From positions 1-64,000 of IMG/VR virus record IMGVR_UViG_3300032893_000029: a stretch of DNA of 64,000 nt, one strand, 5' to 3'. The first letter of the stretch is position 1. Every line of letters begins with the position of its first letter. Source of the DNA: a virus. Of this stretch, positions 8,056 to 17,507 are shown piece by piece. The position numbers and the translations under genes are program-made. The notes below the pieces were generated by a model that saw only the letters and a program-made list of their open reading frames with translations, did no database searches and was not told where the DNA came from.

Positions 8056-9174
8056 CTATACCCCCGCGAAAACGGCGAGATAGCCGCTGTTGTCCGGATC
8101 GGAAAAATCGAGCGACGGCTGTTCCACGATCGGCGGAATCGGGCCGGCGCCTGACGGGAAGAACTCCGGAATGCATTCCTCGATCAGCGCCCGCGCGATC
8201 TGGTTCATCCGCTGCTGGAAGTAATTGATCTCAAAAACGATCTCTTTCTTCTGCACGATGACGCCGAGCTCGGTCTGCACCCGATGCAGGTCCTTGATCA
8301 CGGGCATGTTCATGATGCCGAAGTCGTCGGGATTGTTCTCTGCCCATTGCTGGACGAAGTCGGCGAAATCCAGCGCGGCGTCGTTGTTCAGGCCGAACAG
8401 CGTGATGCGGACGGTTTCCTTGCAGATCTGCCAGCGGTTCATCTGGCTGTCGAAACTCGGGGCCGAAGCCAGGGCTTCCGTCGTTTCCGGCGAGATGAAG
8501 ACCGAACCCCACGGCGGCGTCAGATTGGCCGGAACCAGAAACGCCGGATAAAGCGGGATGTCGTTGCCGAAGGCCTCATAGAACGCCGGCGTGTAATAAT
8601 TCATCTTCAGCCACAACGGCAGGCTGTTCGACACGATCTGCTTGGTCTGAAGATCGCTGAGCTCGTCGACAAGCTGGATCGCGGTGTCGGGATAGACGGC
8701 GTCGCCTTCGTAGTGCCACAGCCCGGCGGCGCGATAGAGCAGGCCGTGCGAACCGAAGGCGAAAGTCAGATCCTTGTAGCGGCCGATCCAAAGCTGGTTC
8801 GGCCCGACCTGGTTGAGCTTTTCGATCGGGCCTTCCGACGTGAAGACCATCCGATTGACGGAGAAGTTCTGGTCTTCCCTCTGGTCGCGCCGCGAGGCGT
8901 AGTGCAGCGAGCCGCGTTGCGTGAAGGTCGACGCCGGCGCCGCCAGGGTCTGCGGCGTGTTCAACGGGACTTCGTTGAAGCCCATCACGTTGAACAAAGT
9001 GCTCTTGCTGACCAGATCGGACTTGACCCAGAAGACATAGCCGTCCAGCGGCAGTGCGACGCGGACGTAAAGCGTGAAGCAGACTTCTTGCTGTTCCGAG
9101 ATCGCCCGCTCGCCCTGCTTCAGGGCGGCGTCCAGCGGCGATGCTACATCGGCGCCTTCGTCAAGCGACGGCAT
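8056..9174 (-). CDS. Conserved virion protein of unknown function
   Basis: 372 aa, starting 14 bases inside the preceding gene. No recognised domain. It has many aromatic residues (for example LWLKMNYYTPAFYEAFG) and ends with a Pro-rich region. Its length, soluble character, and position between the head-closure genes and the sheath suggest a neck or tail-terminator-linked structural component. Nothing in the sequence points to an enzyme. Confidence 0.6.
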   Translation of the reverse strand: MPSLDEGADVASPLDAALKQGERAISEQQEVCFTLYVRVALPLDGYVFWVKSDLVSKSTLFNVMGFNEVPLNTPQTLAAPASTFTQRGSLHYASRRDQREDQNFSVNRMVFTSEGPIEKLNQVGPNQLWIGRYKDLTFAFGSHGLLYRAAGLWHYEGDAVYPDTAIQLVDELSDLQTKQIVSNSLPLWLKMNYYTPAFYEAFGNDIPLYPAFLVPANLTPPWGSVFISPETTEALASAPSFDSQMNRWQICKETVRITLFGLNNDAALDFADFVQQWAENNPDDFGIMNMPVIKDLHRVQTELGVIVQKKEIVFEINYFQQRMNQIARALIEECIPEFFPSGAGPIPPIVEQPSLDFSDPDNSGYLAVFAGV

Positions 9175-9481
9175 TCAGATACGACCAGCCGTAATGCGCG
9201 AGATAGGACGCCTTGAAGGCCATCCTGATGCCGCCGCTCCGCGCCCAGGCCTTTTCGCGTTCGATCCACATCATGCGGATCGCCGCGCCGCCGGCGCCTC
9301 TGAGCATGTGGATCGAGCGGTCCGGTGTTCCCGTCGGGGGGAGACATGCTGCCTCCCCCGCGATCGGTGCCCCACGGCGTTCGGGTTCGACGCCGTAATC
9401 GACATAGCCGCCGCCGGGACGGAACCAGTGCGTCACCAGGCTCTTGCCGGCGCGTTGTGCGGTCGAGACTTCAATGCTCAA
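9161..9481 (-). CDS. Small virion/neck protein
   Basis: 106 aa, overlapping the genes on both sides (11 and 14 bases), as in a head-tail connector cluster. It contains WFRPGGGYVDYG and ends in KASYLAHYGWSYLNAVA. There are no Cys pairs and no membrane segment. The likely role in the head-tail junction rests only on neighbours. Not recognised. Confidence 0.5.
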   Translation of the reverse strand: MSIEVSTAQRAGKSLVTHWFRPGGGYVDYGVEPERRGAPIAGEAACLPPTGTPDRSIHMLRGAGGAAIRMMWIEREKAWARSGGIRMAFKASYLAHYGWSYLNAVA

Positions 9482-9998
9482 CGATCACCTCCGCTACAGC
9501 GGCATTCTGGAACGTCGCGGTGTCGATCAGCGACGGCCGCGGCGGATTTGTTTTCGCATAGGGATGCCGGAGGCGGTGATTGATGCCGCCCTGCCGGTAC
9601 GGCGTCTTGCCCGATGCGATCGTCGGCAGGCCGCGCAATTCGGCGCCGGGATAGGTCTCGATTTCCGAATTGGCGAGAAACTGTTTGAACATCGTCGTGA
9701 TCCGAGACGACGGACCGCCGAACGGATCGAGTGTCAGCGGCGCCCCCATCATCAAGGCCTCGACGGTGTCGGCCAGCCCGGTCTCGATTTCGGCGACGAT
9801 TTCGGCCTCGTGCATTTCGAAGAAGACGGCGAAGACTTCGTAATTCCGCTCCAGCCATTCAGCGACTTCGCCGGTTGTCACCGGATCGGCCGCTTTCTGC
9901 ACCTTGGCCTTCTTCGATTTCTTCTTCGCCGGCCTTTTCGGCTTCTGACTGTGCGTATACGGCATGTCGATGACACCGAAGCGGAGCTTCAGCTTCAC
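9471..9998 (-). CDS. Putative neck protein, HK97 gp10-like
   Basis: 175 aa using a GTG start that overlaps the upstream stop as GTGA; an in-frame GTG 12 bases earlier is less likely. The first 45 residues are strongly basic (KPKRPAKKKSKKAK). The C-terminal PRPSLIDTATFQNAAVAEV resembles the end of HK97 gp10-type neck proteins, in which a conserved 'IDT...yq.s' strand closes the fold. These proteins sit between head connector and tail terminator, which fits the order here. Confidence 0.5.
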   Translation of the reverse strand: MKLKLRFGVIDMPYTHSQKPKRPAKKKSKKAKVQKAADPVTTGEVAEWLERNYEVFAVFFEMHEAEIVAEIETGLADTVEALMMGAPLTLDPFGGPSSRITTMFKQFLANSEIETYPGAELRGLPTIASGKTPYRQGGINHRLRHPYAKTNPPRPSLIDTATFQNAAVAEVIVEH

Positions 9999-10465
9999 GA
10001 CAGACCCCACAGCGAGCCCTGCCGCTGCGCGAATTGCAGATAGACCCGCCCGAAGGGGTCCTTGAGATATTGCAAATCGGCGAGCGTGAGATCCTTCAAT
10101 GCCTGCGGTACTTCAAGACCGGCTGATGTGCCTTGATCGCCGGCGGACTGCACGACGCCGCTGACCGGACCCAGGATGTTGTACTTCTCCCGCATGTACT
10201 CGAAATACGGTTTGCCGTTCTTGTACTGCGGCGCATCCGGCGGGTCCTGTGCGAAGTTCAGAAGGTTCGACCCGGCGAGATTGTAGACCATCAGCACATA
10301 GATATCGCAGGAGACTTGGAGAAAGCGCGGGCTGACGATGTCGACGGCGACATTGAAGGCCCACCCCCAGAACGGTGAGTCCTGGGGGAGGATCGTAAAG
10401 CTGATGCCGTTTGTGTTCGCCCACGCCTGAAAGCCGGCGAGCGTTGCCGGATTAGGAGTTGGCAC
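9995..10465 (-). CDS. Putative head-tail connector protein
   Basis: 156 aa, overlapping genes on both sides by 14 and 4 bases. It contains FTILPQDSPFWGWAFNVAVD and two short hydrophobic stretches, and ends with DPFGRVYLQFAQRQG. The size and the place two genes downstream of the major capsid match adaptor or stopper proteins of the DUF4054 or similar type, but I do not recognise the family. Confidence 0.5.
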   Translation of the reverse strand: MPTPNPATLAGFQAWANTNGISFTILPQDSPFWGWAFNVAVDIVSPRFLQVSCDIYVLMVYNLAGSNLLNFAQDPPDAPQYKNGKPYFEYMREKYNILGPVSGVVQSAGDQGTSAGLEVPQALKDLTLADLQYLKDPFGRVYLQFAQRQGSLWGLS

Positions 10466-11039
10466 TTTGCGCCAATTGCTTCTGGCGGCGCTTGCTGATT
10501 TCCGGTTTCAGGCCGGTCTTGCCGCGCAGCGACGCGACTTCTTCGGCCGATCGCGTGCTGTCGACATCATAGCCTTCGGCCAGCATCGGCCCGTCTCGAT
10601 CGACGGTGCCCGTGGTGTCGAGTTGTTCCATCGACACCCTAGTCTCGTCGGCCTGCATGAGATCCTGGGTCGTGATGGCGGCGAGCTCGCGGCGCTTGCG
10701 GCCTTCGGCGGTCTTGAGACCGCTGTTGAACCGCAACGCCTTGTCGATGGCGTTCTTCGGCACCGGGCGGTCATAGCTGAAGACATAATCGGTATAGCGC
10801 ACCATCCGATTGACATCGCTGACATCGATCGCGCCGTAGCGCTTTAGCTGTCTGACGATGGAGTCGGCGACCATCTTATGGGCAAGATCGCCGCCGACTG
10901 GTTCCTGTCTTCCCGGCTTGATTTCGACCATGCGGGGCAGGACGCCCTTCTGGTCGACGGACTCGCCTTGCTTGTCGAAGTCCAGCCGGAAATAGAACTT
11001 CTTCGTCTGGCGAGTCGGGTTTGCGACGTACAGTTTCAT
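10452..11039 (-). CDS. Virion-associated protein downstream of capsid
   Basis: 195 aa. It begins MKLYVANPTRQTKKFYFRL, a beta-strand-rich start, followed by helices and a basic C-terminus (KPEISKRRQKQL). It lies 45 bases after the major capsid gene. Comparable small proteins at this place are head-completion or decoration components. No motif gives a firmer function. Confidence 0.5.
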   Translation of the reverse strand: MKLYVANPTRQTKKFYFRLDFDKQGESVDQKGVLPRMVEIKPGRQEPVGGDLAHKMVADSIVRQLKRYGAIDVSDVNRMVRYTDYVFSYDRPVPKNAIDKALRFNSGLKTAEGRKRRELAAITTQDLMQADETRVSMEQLDTTGTVDRDGPMLAEGYDVDSTRSAEEVASLRGKTGLKPEISKRRQKQLAQSANS

Positions 11040-11084
11040 GTTGAAGTCTCCGTTGCTTCTTGGGGCTAGAAACGCGGGGATCGG

Positions 11085-12110
11085 TTAGTCCGAATAGACC
11101 GCCGACAACAGCGTGATTACGGTGGAGCGGACGCCCCAGCCGGACGTGATGCGCCATTCCTGGAGCATGTCCGTCATGCCGCGAGGCGCCGGCGAGAGGA
11201 TTTCACGCGGTGCGGCCATGTCGGAATACTGGGTGACGCACGTCGGATTGTTGGGGTTGAGCTTCTGGAAGACGTTGGTGTCGATGACGCCCATCGGCTT
11301 CGGGTTCTCGACCTTCGGCATGTCGATGATGATCAGATCGGCGCCGCCCTGGCCCTGACCGATCAGGGTGTCGTCGTAGACCCAGTTCAGCTTGTCCTTA
11401 TTGGTCATAAGGATGTCGTCGATCGTGCCCTTCGTCGAAACCGTACCGGCGCCGGGACGCTGGTACTGCACGAGCTCGACGATGTTGTACTCGAACGGCC
11501 CGAGAGCGCGCTGAGGACCAAGGATCGTGAACTCGCGGCCGATTCCCATCTGGAACGTCCGGGTCTTCATCTGCTGGATCTGCTGCGCGATGAAGAACGC
11601 GAACTGGCCGTTGTCGTAGGTCACCAGCGTATCGTTGCCGAAGCTGTCCGGAGGCAGATTGAGCGAGATCGCGCCGGGGGCGTTGATGATGCCCTCGTTA
11701 AGCTGAGGGTTCATGCCGTAGAGGCAAGCGTCGCGGGCGAGAAGATAATGCGCCTGGCGCCCGCCGAGACGGTAGGCTTCCGGAACCGGGAAGCCCCAAT
11801 TGCTGCCGGCCCTGACGTCGTGGTGATTGTACTGGGCGGCGACCTGAAGCTGATAGGTCGCCGTCGAGATGTAATCGGCCACGATGTCGACGCCGGGCAG
11901 TTCGTTGAACGCGGTCTGTCCCGCCGCGGCCTTCGTTCTGACGTTCAACGTCTTCATGTAGACGTAGAGGTCATCTTCGGCGAGGCGGACCCGCATCGAG
12001 CTTCCCTCGAGCAGATCGATGAAGCCCGACGGCTGACTGATCTGCGTCAGCAACTCGGGTTCGATGAACGAGGGATGCGTGATGACAAAAGACGGTGCTT
12101 GGATGGTCAT
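11085..12110 (-). CDS. Major capsid protein (DUF2184-type)
   Basis: 341 aa. Features of the DUF2184 HK97-fold capsid family are visible: an N-terminal arm, a central GPQRALGPFEYNIVELVQYQ segment, and the C-terminal GWGVRSTVITLLSAVYSD strand. The size, the preceding scaffold/protease and 278-aa head gene, and the following connector genes all agree. It forms the shell after proteolytic maturation by the fusion protease encoded at 12965-14938. Confidence 0.75.
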   Translation of the reverse strand: MTIQAPSFVITHPSFIEPELLTQISQPSGFIDLLEGSSMRVRLAEDDLYVYMKTLNVRTKAAAGQTAFNELPGVDIVADYISTATYQLQVAAQYNHHDVRAGSNWGFPVPEAYRLGGRQAHYLLARDACLYGMNPQLNEGIINAPGAISLNLPPDSFGNDTLVTYDNGQFAFFIAQQIQQMKTRTFQMGIGREFTILGPQRALGPFEYNIVELVQYQRPGAGTVSTKGTIDDILMTNKDKLNWVYDDTLIGQGQGGADLIIIDMPKVENPKPMGVIDTNVFQKLNPNNPTCVTQYSDMAAPREILSPAPRGMTDMLQEWRITSGWGVRSTVITLLSAVYSD

Positions 12111-12125
12111 TGGCTCCTGGCCTCC

Positions 12126-12962
12126 TTAGATCTGGATGATGGCGGCCATGCCGTCGTAGTTCCACGTCGCATTGGTACCATCCCAATCGACGACCATGCA
12201 GTTCGTCGTGAGGATATCAAGGACGAGGACGTTCAGCGCGGCATTGCTGACGGTGCCACCAGTGATGGTGAGCGTGAGGCCTGTCGGGCCGGTGAAGTTC
12301 AGGGTTTCCCCCGTGGTGCCGGCGGTTGCGGTCTGTTCGCCGTCGAGTTCGGCGTAAGAATCGGTTCCGGTTACGGCGGAGAGCTCGAAAGTATCGCCGG
12401 GCTCGAGACCATGCGCCGCCGCCGTGGTCAACGAGACGGCGCCGGTTCCGGACGTGTAAGTGCCGGAAGAGACCGTCGTGTTGCTGTACGGCACAAGCTG
12501 CTGGTTGTTGTAGTCCCAGGAGACCTTGCTGTTGATCGGCGAGCCCTTCAGCGCGGCGATGCCCGGTGTTGCCTTGACGGCGATCCGCTGGCCGCTGCCG
12601 AGTTTGTAGAACTCGACCTGGCCATAGGACGGCGCCAGCGGCACCGGACTTTGCGGCGTGATGATCTGTGCATACGACCACACCGAGAAGCCGTTGATCA
12701 AAGCGACGGATGTCGCGCGCCCGACGGCACCGCCAAGAGCGGAGCGCGGGTTGGTGACACCGCCCAGCGGGATGTCGACATAGATGCCGACGCCGGCCCA
12801 CATCGGAAGGGTTTCCGAAGAGGACAGATAGCCGGAGGCCTTCTGGTAGACCTTTGCCGGTTCGGGATAGACCTGGCCTTGGACCAGTCCATACGAATCG
12901 GTGACGAAGGCGCCGCCGGCAACCGTCGTGCCGAGCGGGTTGAAAGGAACGTTCGCAGTCAT
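12126..12962 (-). CDS. Head structural protein with inserted beta domain
   Basis: 278 aa between protease/scaffold and capsid. The first 155 residues (VPFNPLGTTVAGGAFVTDSY, GGVTNPRSALGGAVGRATSV) resemble capsid-cement proteins that co-occur with DUF2184 capsids. Residues about 175-250 carry a domain with AAAHGLEPGDTFELSAVTG and a Thr/Gly-rich tail; it matches inserts in the sheath and plug. The chain returns at the end to NVLVLDILTTNCMVVDW. Probably a decoration or cement subunit. Confidence 0.6.
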   Translation of the reverse strand: MTANVPFNPLGTTVAGGAFVTDSYGLVQGQVYPEPAKVYQKASGYLSSSETLPMWAGVGIYVDIPLGGVTNPRSALGGAVGRATSVALINGFSVWSYAQIITPQSPVPLAPSYGQVEFYKLGSGQRIAVKATPGIAALKGSPINSKVSWDYNNQQLVPYSNTTVSSGTYTSGTGAVSLTTAAAHGLEPGDTFELSAVTGTDSYAELDGEQTATAGTTGETLNFTGPTGLTLTITGGTVSNAALNVLVLDILTTNCMVVDWDGTNATWNYDGMAAIIQI

Positions 12963-12964
12963 GG

Positions 12965-14938
12965 TTAGTTACCCCCGCGGCCGAGATTTTTGCCCTTCCA
13001 GTCGCCGACGGCACGTTGTCCGACGCCGGCGAATGGATCCATCCAGGCGCGCGTGTCGCCGAAGAACTCGACGACGGTGTGCCCGTTTTCCGTGCTGCGG
13101 ACCTCGCGGAGCCGCCCATCGGGATGCCCGCCGGGACGGCGTGCATGTGCCTTCGCCGCTTCGTAGACTTTCGTCTCGACTGCGGTGAAGGTCGCTTCGT
13201 CAGCGATCGGGAAGTCCGAGACATCGAACAGTTTCGTGTCCTTCCATTCCTCGCTGTACTGCTTCAGACCAGCGGCGAGCGAGCGCCGATAGTTTGCCAG
13301 ATCTTCGCCCGGCATCGGCGCTCTGGCCTGAGATCCATTCGCCAGATAGACGGCGTCGGCCCTGGCCTGCACCTGTGCGAAAGCCGCGCGCTCTTCCGGC
13401 GTCCGCGGTTTTGTCCGGTTGTCGATCGCATCGATGCGTGTCGCCAGACCGGCGATGGAATCATCGCGGGCGGCTTTGGCCGCTGCATCGGCCGCGGCTT
13501 TGGCGGCGTCGTCGCGGGCTTTCTTCGCCGCGTCGTCACGCTCTTTGCTCTCGCACTCTTCGGCGTCCTTGCGGGCGCGTTTGGCGCGATCGGCGGCCTT
13601 TTCCTTCGGTTCGCCTTCCTTCTCGAATTTGGCGGCGAGCTCGCCTTCTTCGGAATCGTGACGCGACTTGTATTTGTCGTCGTCGTCGTCATCGCGACGC
13701 TTCGAGAAATGCTTGGCGTCGTCGCGGGCCTTCGCGGCGTCGTCACGCGCCTTTTCGGCGTCGTCACGGGCCTTGTCTTTCTGCTCGACGGCGTCCATGC
13801 GCGCGTGCAGAGCATCCATGCGGCCAACCACACCGCCGACGGCATCAGCCACTTTGCTAATGGTGTCGGCGACCTTATCGAGCTTTGCGTCTCTTTCGGC
13901 GTCCTTCCGAGCCCGGTCTTCGGCCGCCTTCTTTTCCTCTTCCGTCATGACAGAGTCTCCACGAGTTTCATTCGGAACGCCTTCTGGATCGCCACCTTTG
14001 TCCCAAACGCCTTGCCCGCAGATGGCGATATGATCGAGCAAAACGGCTTTTCCTTCGACAAGCCAGGTACGGCCTTTGTCGTCATGAAAGCGCTGATCCG
14101 GATCGGCCTTGTTGCCGAGCAGCACGCTTGGCGATGTCGACCAGACCTCGTCGGGATCGGCAAGCCTGTTGCCGGCGTCGAGATCATGGATCTTGGCGAT
14201 GCCCCAGACTTCGTCGCCCTTCAGATAGGGCAACATGATGGCGCCGATGACGCGCTTTCGATATTCCTTCGTCGTCAATGTCGCGCCGGGCGGATGTTCC
14301 CAGATCACCGACAGCCCGTTGCAGCGCGCCAGGAACTCATCGTTGAGATAGAGCGTCGGATCGCGCCAGACGAATTCGTTGAACTTCGGACGGAAAGACT
14401 GCCCGGTTCCGGTGATCCGGATCGCGAACAGCCAGATGTTTTTGTAGCGCTGCGGGCTCGTCAGTTCGCCGGCGGCGATGGCCCTGGCGATGCCGAGCTC
14501 GTCCATCGTCATTCTGTCGAGCGCGATCTTGACGCCGGGATGCAGCGGTTCCGGCGGCTGATCCGCCGGCGCCCAGGCAAAGCCGACATGCTCGGCGTTC
14601 AGCTTCGGGACGAAGCCGGCATCCTTTTCGCTGACGACATCGACGAATGTCGTGAAGTCGACGGGATCAGGCGCGACCGGCGGCGGAGCATCGTCGATCG
14701 TCGGCGGGGGCAGCGGTTGCAGGATCGACCGCGCCAGAAACAACAACTGTCCTTTGGGCCGGCGCCCAATTTCCTCTTCGCATTCCCGCGCCGCGCATTC
14801 TTCCGCGGATTCGCCGTGCTCGATGGCGCCACCGGGCAGACACCAGAAGCCCGGGAAGTCGCTGGTCTGCGACCGCTTCAGAAAGAGAACCTTGTTGTCC
14901 GGCGCCAGGAACAGCACGCCGGCGCCGCGGACTGTCAA
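12965..14938 (-). CDS. Nudix hydrolase / prohead protease / scaffold fusion
   Basis: 657 aa with three parts. Residues 1-155 form a Nudix domain with an intact Nudix box at 37-59 (G37-x5-E43-x7-R51 E52 x E54 E55 E56 x G58). Residues about 165-325 look like a DUF2213-type capsid-maturation protease (LSVIWEHPPGA, MLPYLKGDEVWGIAKIHDLD, LLDHIAICGQGVW). Residues about 335-520 are a very charged Asp/Lys/Ala-rich coiled coil, as in scaffolds, followed by a conserved-looking 135-residue end. Directly upstream of the head and capsid genes. The Nudix addition is unusual; the box looks catalytically competent. Confidence 0.75.
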   Translation of the reverse strand: MTVRGAGVLFLAPDNKVLFLKRSQTSDFPGFWCLPGGAIEHGESAEECAARECEEEIGRRPKGQLLFLARSILQPLPPPTIDDAPPPVAPDPVDFTTFVDVVSEKDAGFVPKLNAEHVGFAWAPADQPPEPLHPGVKIALDRMTMDELGIARAIAAGELTSPQRYKNIWLFAIRITGTGQSFRPKFNEFVWRDPTLYLNDEFLARCNGLSVIWEHPPGATLTTKEYRKRVIGAIMLPYLKGDEVWGIAKIHDLDAGNRLADPDEVWSTSPSVLLGNKADPDQRFHDDKGRTWLVEGKAVLLDHIAICGQGVWDKGGDPEGVPNETRGDSVMTEEEKKAAEDRARKDAERDAKLDKVADTISKVADAVGGVVGRMDALHARMDAVEQKDKARDDAEKARDDAAKARDDAKHFSKRRDDDDDDKYKSRHDSEEGELAAKFEKEGEPKEKAADRAKRARKDAEECESKERDDAAKKARDDAAKAAADAAAKAARDDSIAGLATRIDAIDNRTKPRTPEERAAFAQVQARADAVYLANGSQARAPMPGEDLANYRRSLAAGLKQYSEEWKDTKLFDVSDFPIADEATFTAVETKVYEAAKAHARRPGGHPDGRLREVRSTENGHTVVEFFGDTRAWMDPFAGVGQRAVGDWKGKNLGRGGN

Positions 14939-15210
14939 CGCCGGATTTCCGTCGTCGTGTTGCCGCGCGCCGGGATCGTTCTGTCGCGGAACCGCCGCAT
15001 GAAATCCGGCCTGACGAACCCTGGTGCCGCCGCAACGGCATTGTTCCCGATCAGCGCCGTGTCTGCGATCAGCGTCTGCGCTTCGCCATAATCCCTGCCG
15101 TGCCTCCAGCCGGCTTCATAGCTGGTCTTCCATGTGATCAGCGCGACGGCGGCGCAGAGACAGAGGCAAGTCAGGATTTCGCGGCGATGCTTCACAATCG
15201 TTTCGGTCAT
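14935..15210 (-). CDS. Single-span membrane protein
   Basis: 91 aa from the ATG one base after the beta-helix gene stop. One clear membrane segment (EILTCLCLCAAVALITW, residues about 11-27) with two Cys is followed by a 60-residue soluble, basic tail. Its last four bases overlap the start of the Nudix fusion. An i-spanin-like or assembly role is possible, but the lysis genes are elsewhere, so I leave the function open. Confidence 0.55.
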   Translation of the reverse strand: MTETIVKHRREILTCLCLCAAVALITWKTSYEAGWRHGRDYGEAQTLIADTALIGNNAVAAAPGFVRPDFMRRFRDRTIPARGNTTTEIRR

Positions 15211-15211
15211 G

Positions 15212-17506
15212 TCAGGAGCCCTTGCAATCGTAGACGCCGGCATCGCTGCCGGTACCGGTCACGGTCGCCGCCGAACCGCTGGTCGGTACCATCTTTACGG
15301 GGTTCAGCGCCGTGGTGTCCTGGGCGAAGCAGCTATAGGTCGTGTTCGACGCGAACGGCAGGCCGGTGACGCTGACCGTCCCGCTGGAAAGCGTGAATGT
15401 CCCCGTGATTTCGTTTTGCACACCCGCCGCGGAACCCTGATGAAAGGTGACGGCCGTCGGGTACATCTTGTTCCACTCGACAACCGCGGCACTGGTCAGC
15501 GACGGACAGTTGATCGCCGCCGGCGTCGTGCTCGGCATCGTTATGACGTTTGCGGAGATCGACAGGCCGGCGCCGGTCTCGCTGCCGCACCGGATGCCGC
15601 CGGTCGTGTTGGACGCCGCCACCGAGGCATCGATGATGTTGCCCTTGATCGCGACGTTCGTGAACGAAGCGGGGCTTCCGACATCGATCGCCTGCCAGAC
15701 ATAGGTCGAGGAATTGTCGTTAAAAATGCTGTTGCCGGCCAACGATACGTTCGTCAGTGCGATCGAGCTCGCCAGGATTGCGGTGGCGTTCTGGTAGGAA
15801 CTGTTGTTGTTGGACTGGTCGACGAAGTTGTTGCCATTCGCCGTGATATCTGTCCCGCCGCTCAGATAGAGTCCGATCCAGCCGCCATAGACTTCATTGC
15901 CGGAGACCGTTACGTGTTCGGCATTCTGGAGGCGAATGTCGTCGAGCGCGTCGGTGATGTTGCCCTGCGGATTGACGAACGTATTTCCGATGATCGACGC
16001 GACGCCGCCGTAGGTGCTGGCATTTGAAAGCCAGAGCGCGGCGAGGATGTTCGTGTTTGTCGAGCGATGGGTATTCGACAGATCGACATCGTCAAAAAGA
16101 TTGCCAGCAACGGTCAGTTGTTGGGCATCGTTCACGAGGTTCAGAACGGAATCGTAGAACTCGTTACCCGTTATAACCGTGACCGCGGTGCCTGTGACCT
16201 TCGTGACTTCTTTGGCGCTTGTCACATACGGGGTGTCATGACCGCTCGATTGGACCAGGTTTCCGGTAACGACGGCGTAGCCACCGCCCGCAATGTCGAA
16301 GCCCCCCATATCGCAGTGATAAAAAACGTTCCCCGCGATGACATATTGAGTGTCATACGACGCCGAGACGGTGTTGAAGCAATACCCGGTCGACGTATCG
16401 ACGATGTTGTTTGAGATCACAGCCCGGGTCGCGCCGGTCGAGGTCGACATCGCGCCGGTCGCAAAGGTGTGGCCGTATTCCGCGACAGTCGGCAGCGTCG
16501 AGCCGGTGAACTGGTAGACCTTGTAGAAGTGGTTTCCCGACTCCTCGAAATCGACCATCGTGCCGTTGCCGCCGGGCCACGAGCCGTTTCCAGCGATGTT
16601 GGTGAAATAATTGTCGGCGACCCTGGCGTAGCTTGCGTTGTCGATTTCGAGCCCATTCACGCTCGAATTCTGAAAAATGTTGTGGTCGACGACGGCGCGG
16701 CCCGTGATGGAATTGATAAAGACCAGATTGCCGTAGGACCAGTTCTGCGACTGCGCCGAGCGGTTCGAGCTATTGCCGCCGAAGACGCCATTCGTGATCC
16801 GGATGTTTCCGGTCAGCGGCGAGCTCGGACCGCTTCCGAACTGAAGCGGAAGATCGACGCGCTCGATGACGGCGGAACCAGCAGCGGTCGGACCGCCTTG
16901 CGCAAAAGATACGCCATATTTGAGCGTCAGCGTGTCGCTGGTGCAGGGCGCGCCAGCGACGGACGTGCCGCACGCCGAAATTATGTCGGGATAGGTGTAA
17001 TCATTGTTGGCATAGCTGGCATCGCGGATGAAGACGTTGTCGCCGACACAGAACAGCGTATGGCCGCCACTGACCAGATTGACCGTCGTATCGCCGGAAT
17101 GGACGATACCGGTCGAACCGGAGGCCGTTGTCGTCGTCGCGACGGAGCCGGTCAACTTCAGTGTGCTTCCCCTGAGATCCAGAAGCGCCGGCAGAACTGT
17201 CGTGCTGCCCGGAATGCCGACACCGCAACCGCCGATCGTGTAGGTCTGGTTTGCCGGGAAAAACACCGCGCCAGCGTTCCCAGCCGCGATGACGGCGTTG
17301 TCGATATTGGTGACGTCCGTCACGCCGCTGCCAGTCGACATCTGGACGTAAACGATATTGGCGTTCCAGACCGGGCCGTTGTAATCGGCCATCATCACTG
17401 AAGCGGCGACGATCGCGGAAGCCAGCACGCCGGCGGAGCGCCAGGCGCCGAGGCCTTTGGTCAGTGCATCGAGCGAGCGACGGCCGAATTCGAGGATCTG
17501 TCTCAC
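15212..17506 (-). CDS. Right-handed beta-helix protein (pectate-lyase-like fold)
   Basis: 764 aa from a GTG start with AGGAG 8 bases upstream. The N-terminal 45 residues contain a hydrophobic segment (GVLASAIVAASVMMA). From about residue 60 there are many short repeats of the form 'visgNtf', for example AVISNNIVDTSTGYCFNTV, which indicate a long parallel beta-helix as in tailspikes and polysaccharide lyases. The last 60 residues form a small separate domain. Located in the head cluster, not among tail genes, so it may be a capsid-surface or secreted depolymerase. Catalytic residues cannot be named by eye. Confidence 0.7.
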   Translation of the reverse strand: MRQILEFGRRSLDALTKGLGAWRSAGVLASAIVAASVMMADYNGPVWNANIVYVQMSTGSGVTDVTNIDNAVIAAGNAGAVFFPANQTYTIGGCGVGIPGSTTVLPALLDLRGSTLKLTGSVATTTTASGSTGIVHSGDTTVNLVSGGHTLFCVGDNVFIRDASYANNDYTYPDIISACGTSVAGAPCTSDTLTLKYGVSFAQGGPTAAGSAVIERVDLPLQFGSGPSSPLTGNIRITNGVFGGNSSNRSAQSQNWSYGNLVFINSITGRAVVDHNIFQNSSVNGLEIDNASYARVADNYFTNIAGNGSWPGGNGTMVDFEESGNHFYKVYQFTGSTLPTVAEYGHTFATGAMSTSTGATRAVISNNIVDTSTGYCFNTVSASYDTQYVIAGNVFYHCDMGGFDIAGGGYAVVTGNLVQSSGHDTPYVTSAKEVTKVTGTAVTVITGNEFYDSVLNLVNDAQQLTVAGNLFDDVDLSNTHRSTNTNILAALWLSNASTYGGVASIIGNTFVNPQGNITDALDDIRLQNAEHVTVSGNEVYGGWIGLYLSGGTDITANGNNFVDQSNNNSSYQNATAILASSIALTNVSLAGNSIFNDNSSTYVWQAIDVGSPASFTNVAIKGNIIDASVAASNTTGGIRCGSETGAGLSISANVITMPSTTPAAINCPSLTSAAVVEWNKMYPTAVTFHQGSAAGVQNEITGTFTLSSGTVSVTGLPFASNTTYSCFAQDTTALNPVKMVPTSGSAATVTGTGSDAGVYDCKGS

Positions 17507-17507
17507 G

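Noticed and set aside
13016-15091. 691-codon open frame on the plus strand opposite the Nudix fusion
   Set aside because: It is antisense to a gene with a perfect Nudix box and coiled coil; its composition is the mirror of high-GC codon bias and shows no domain.
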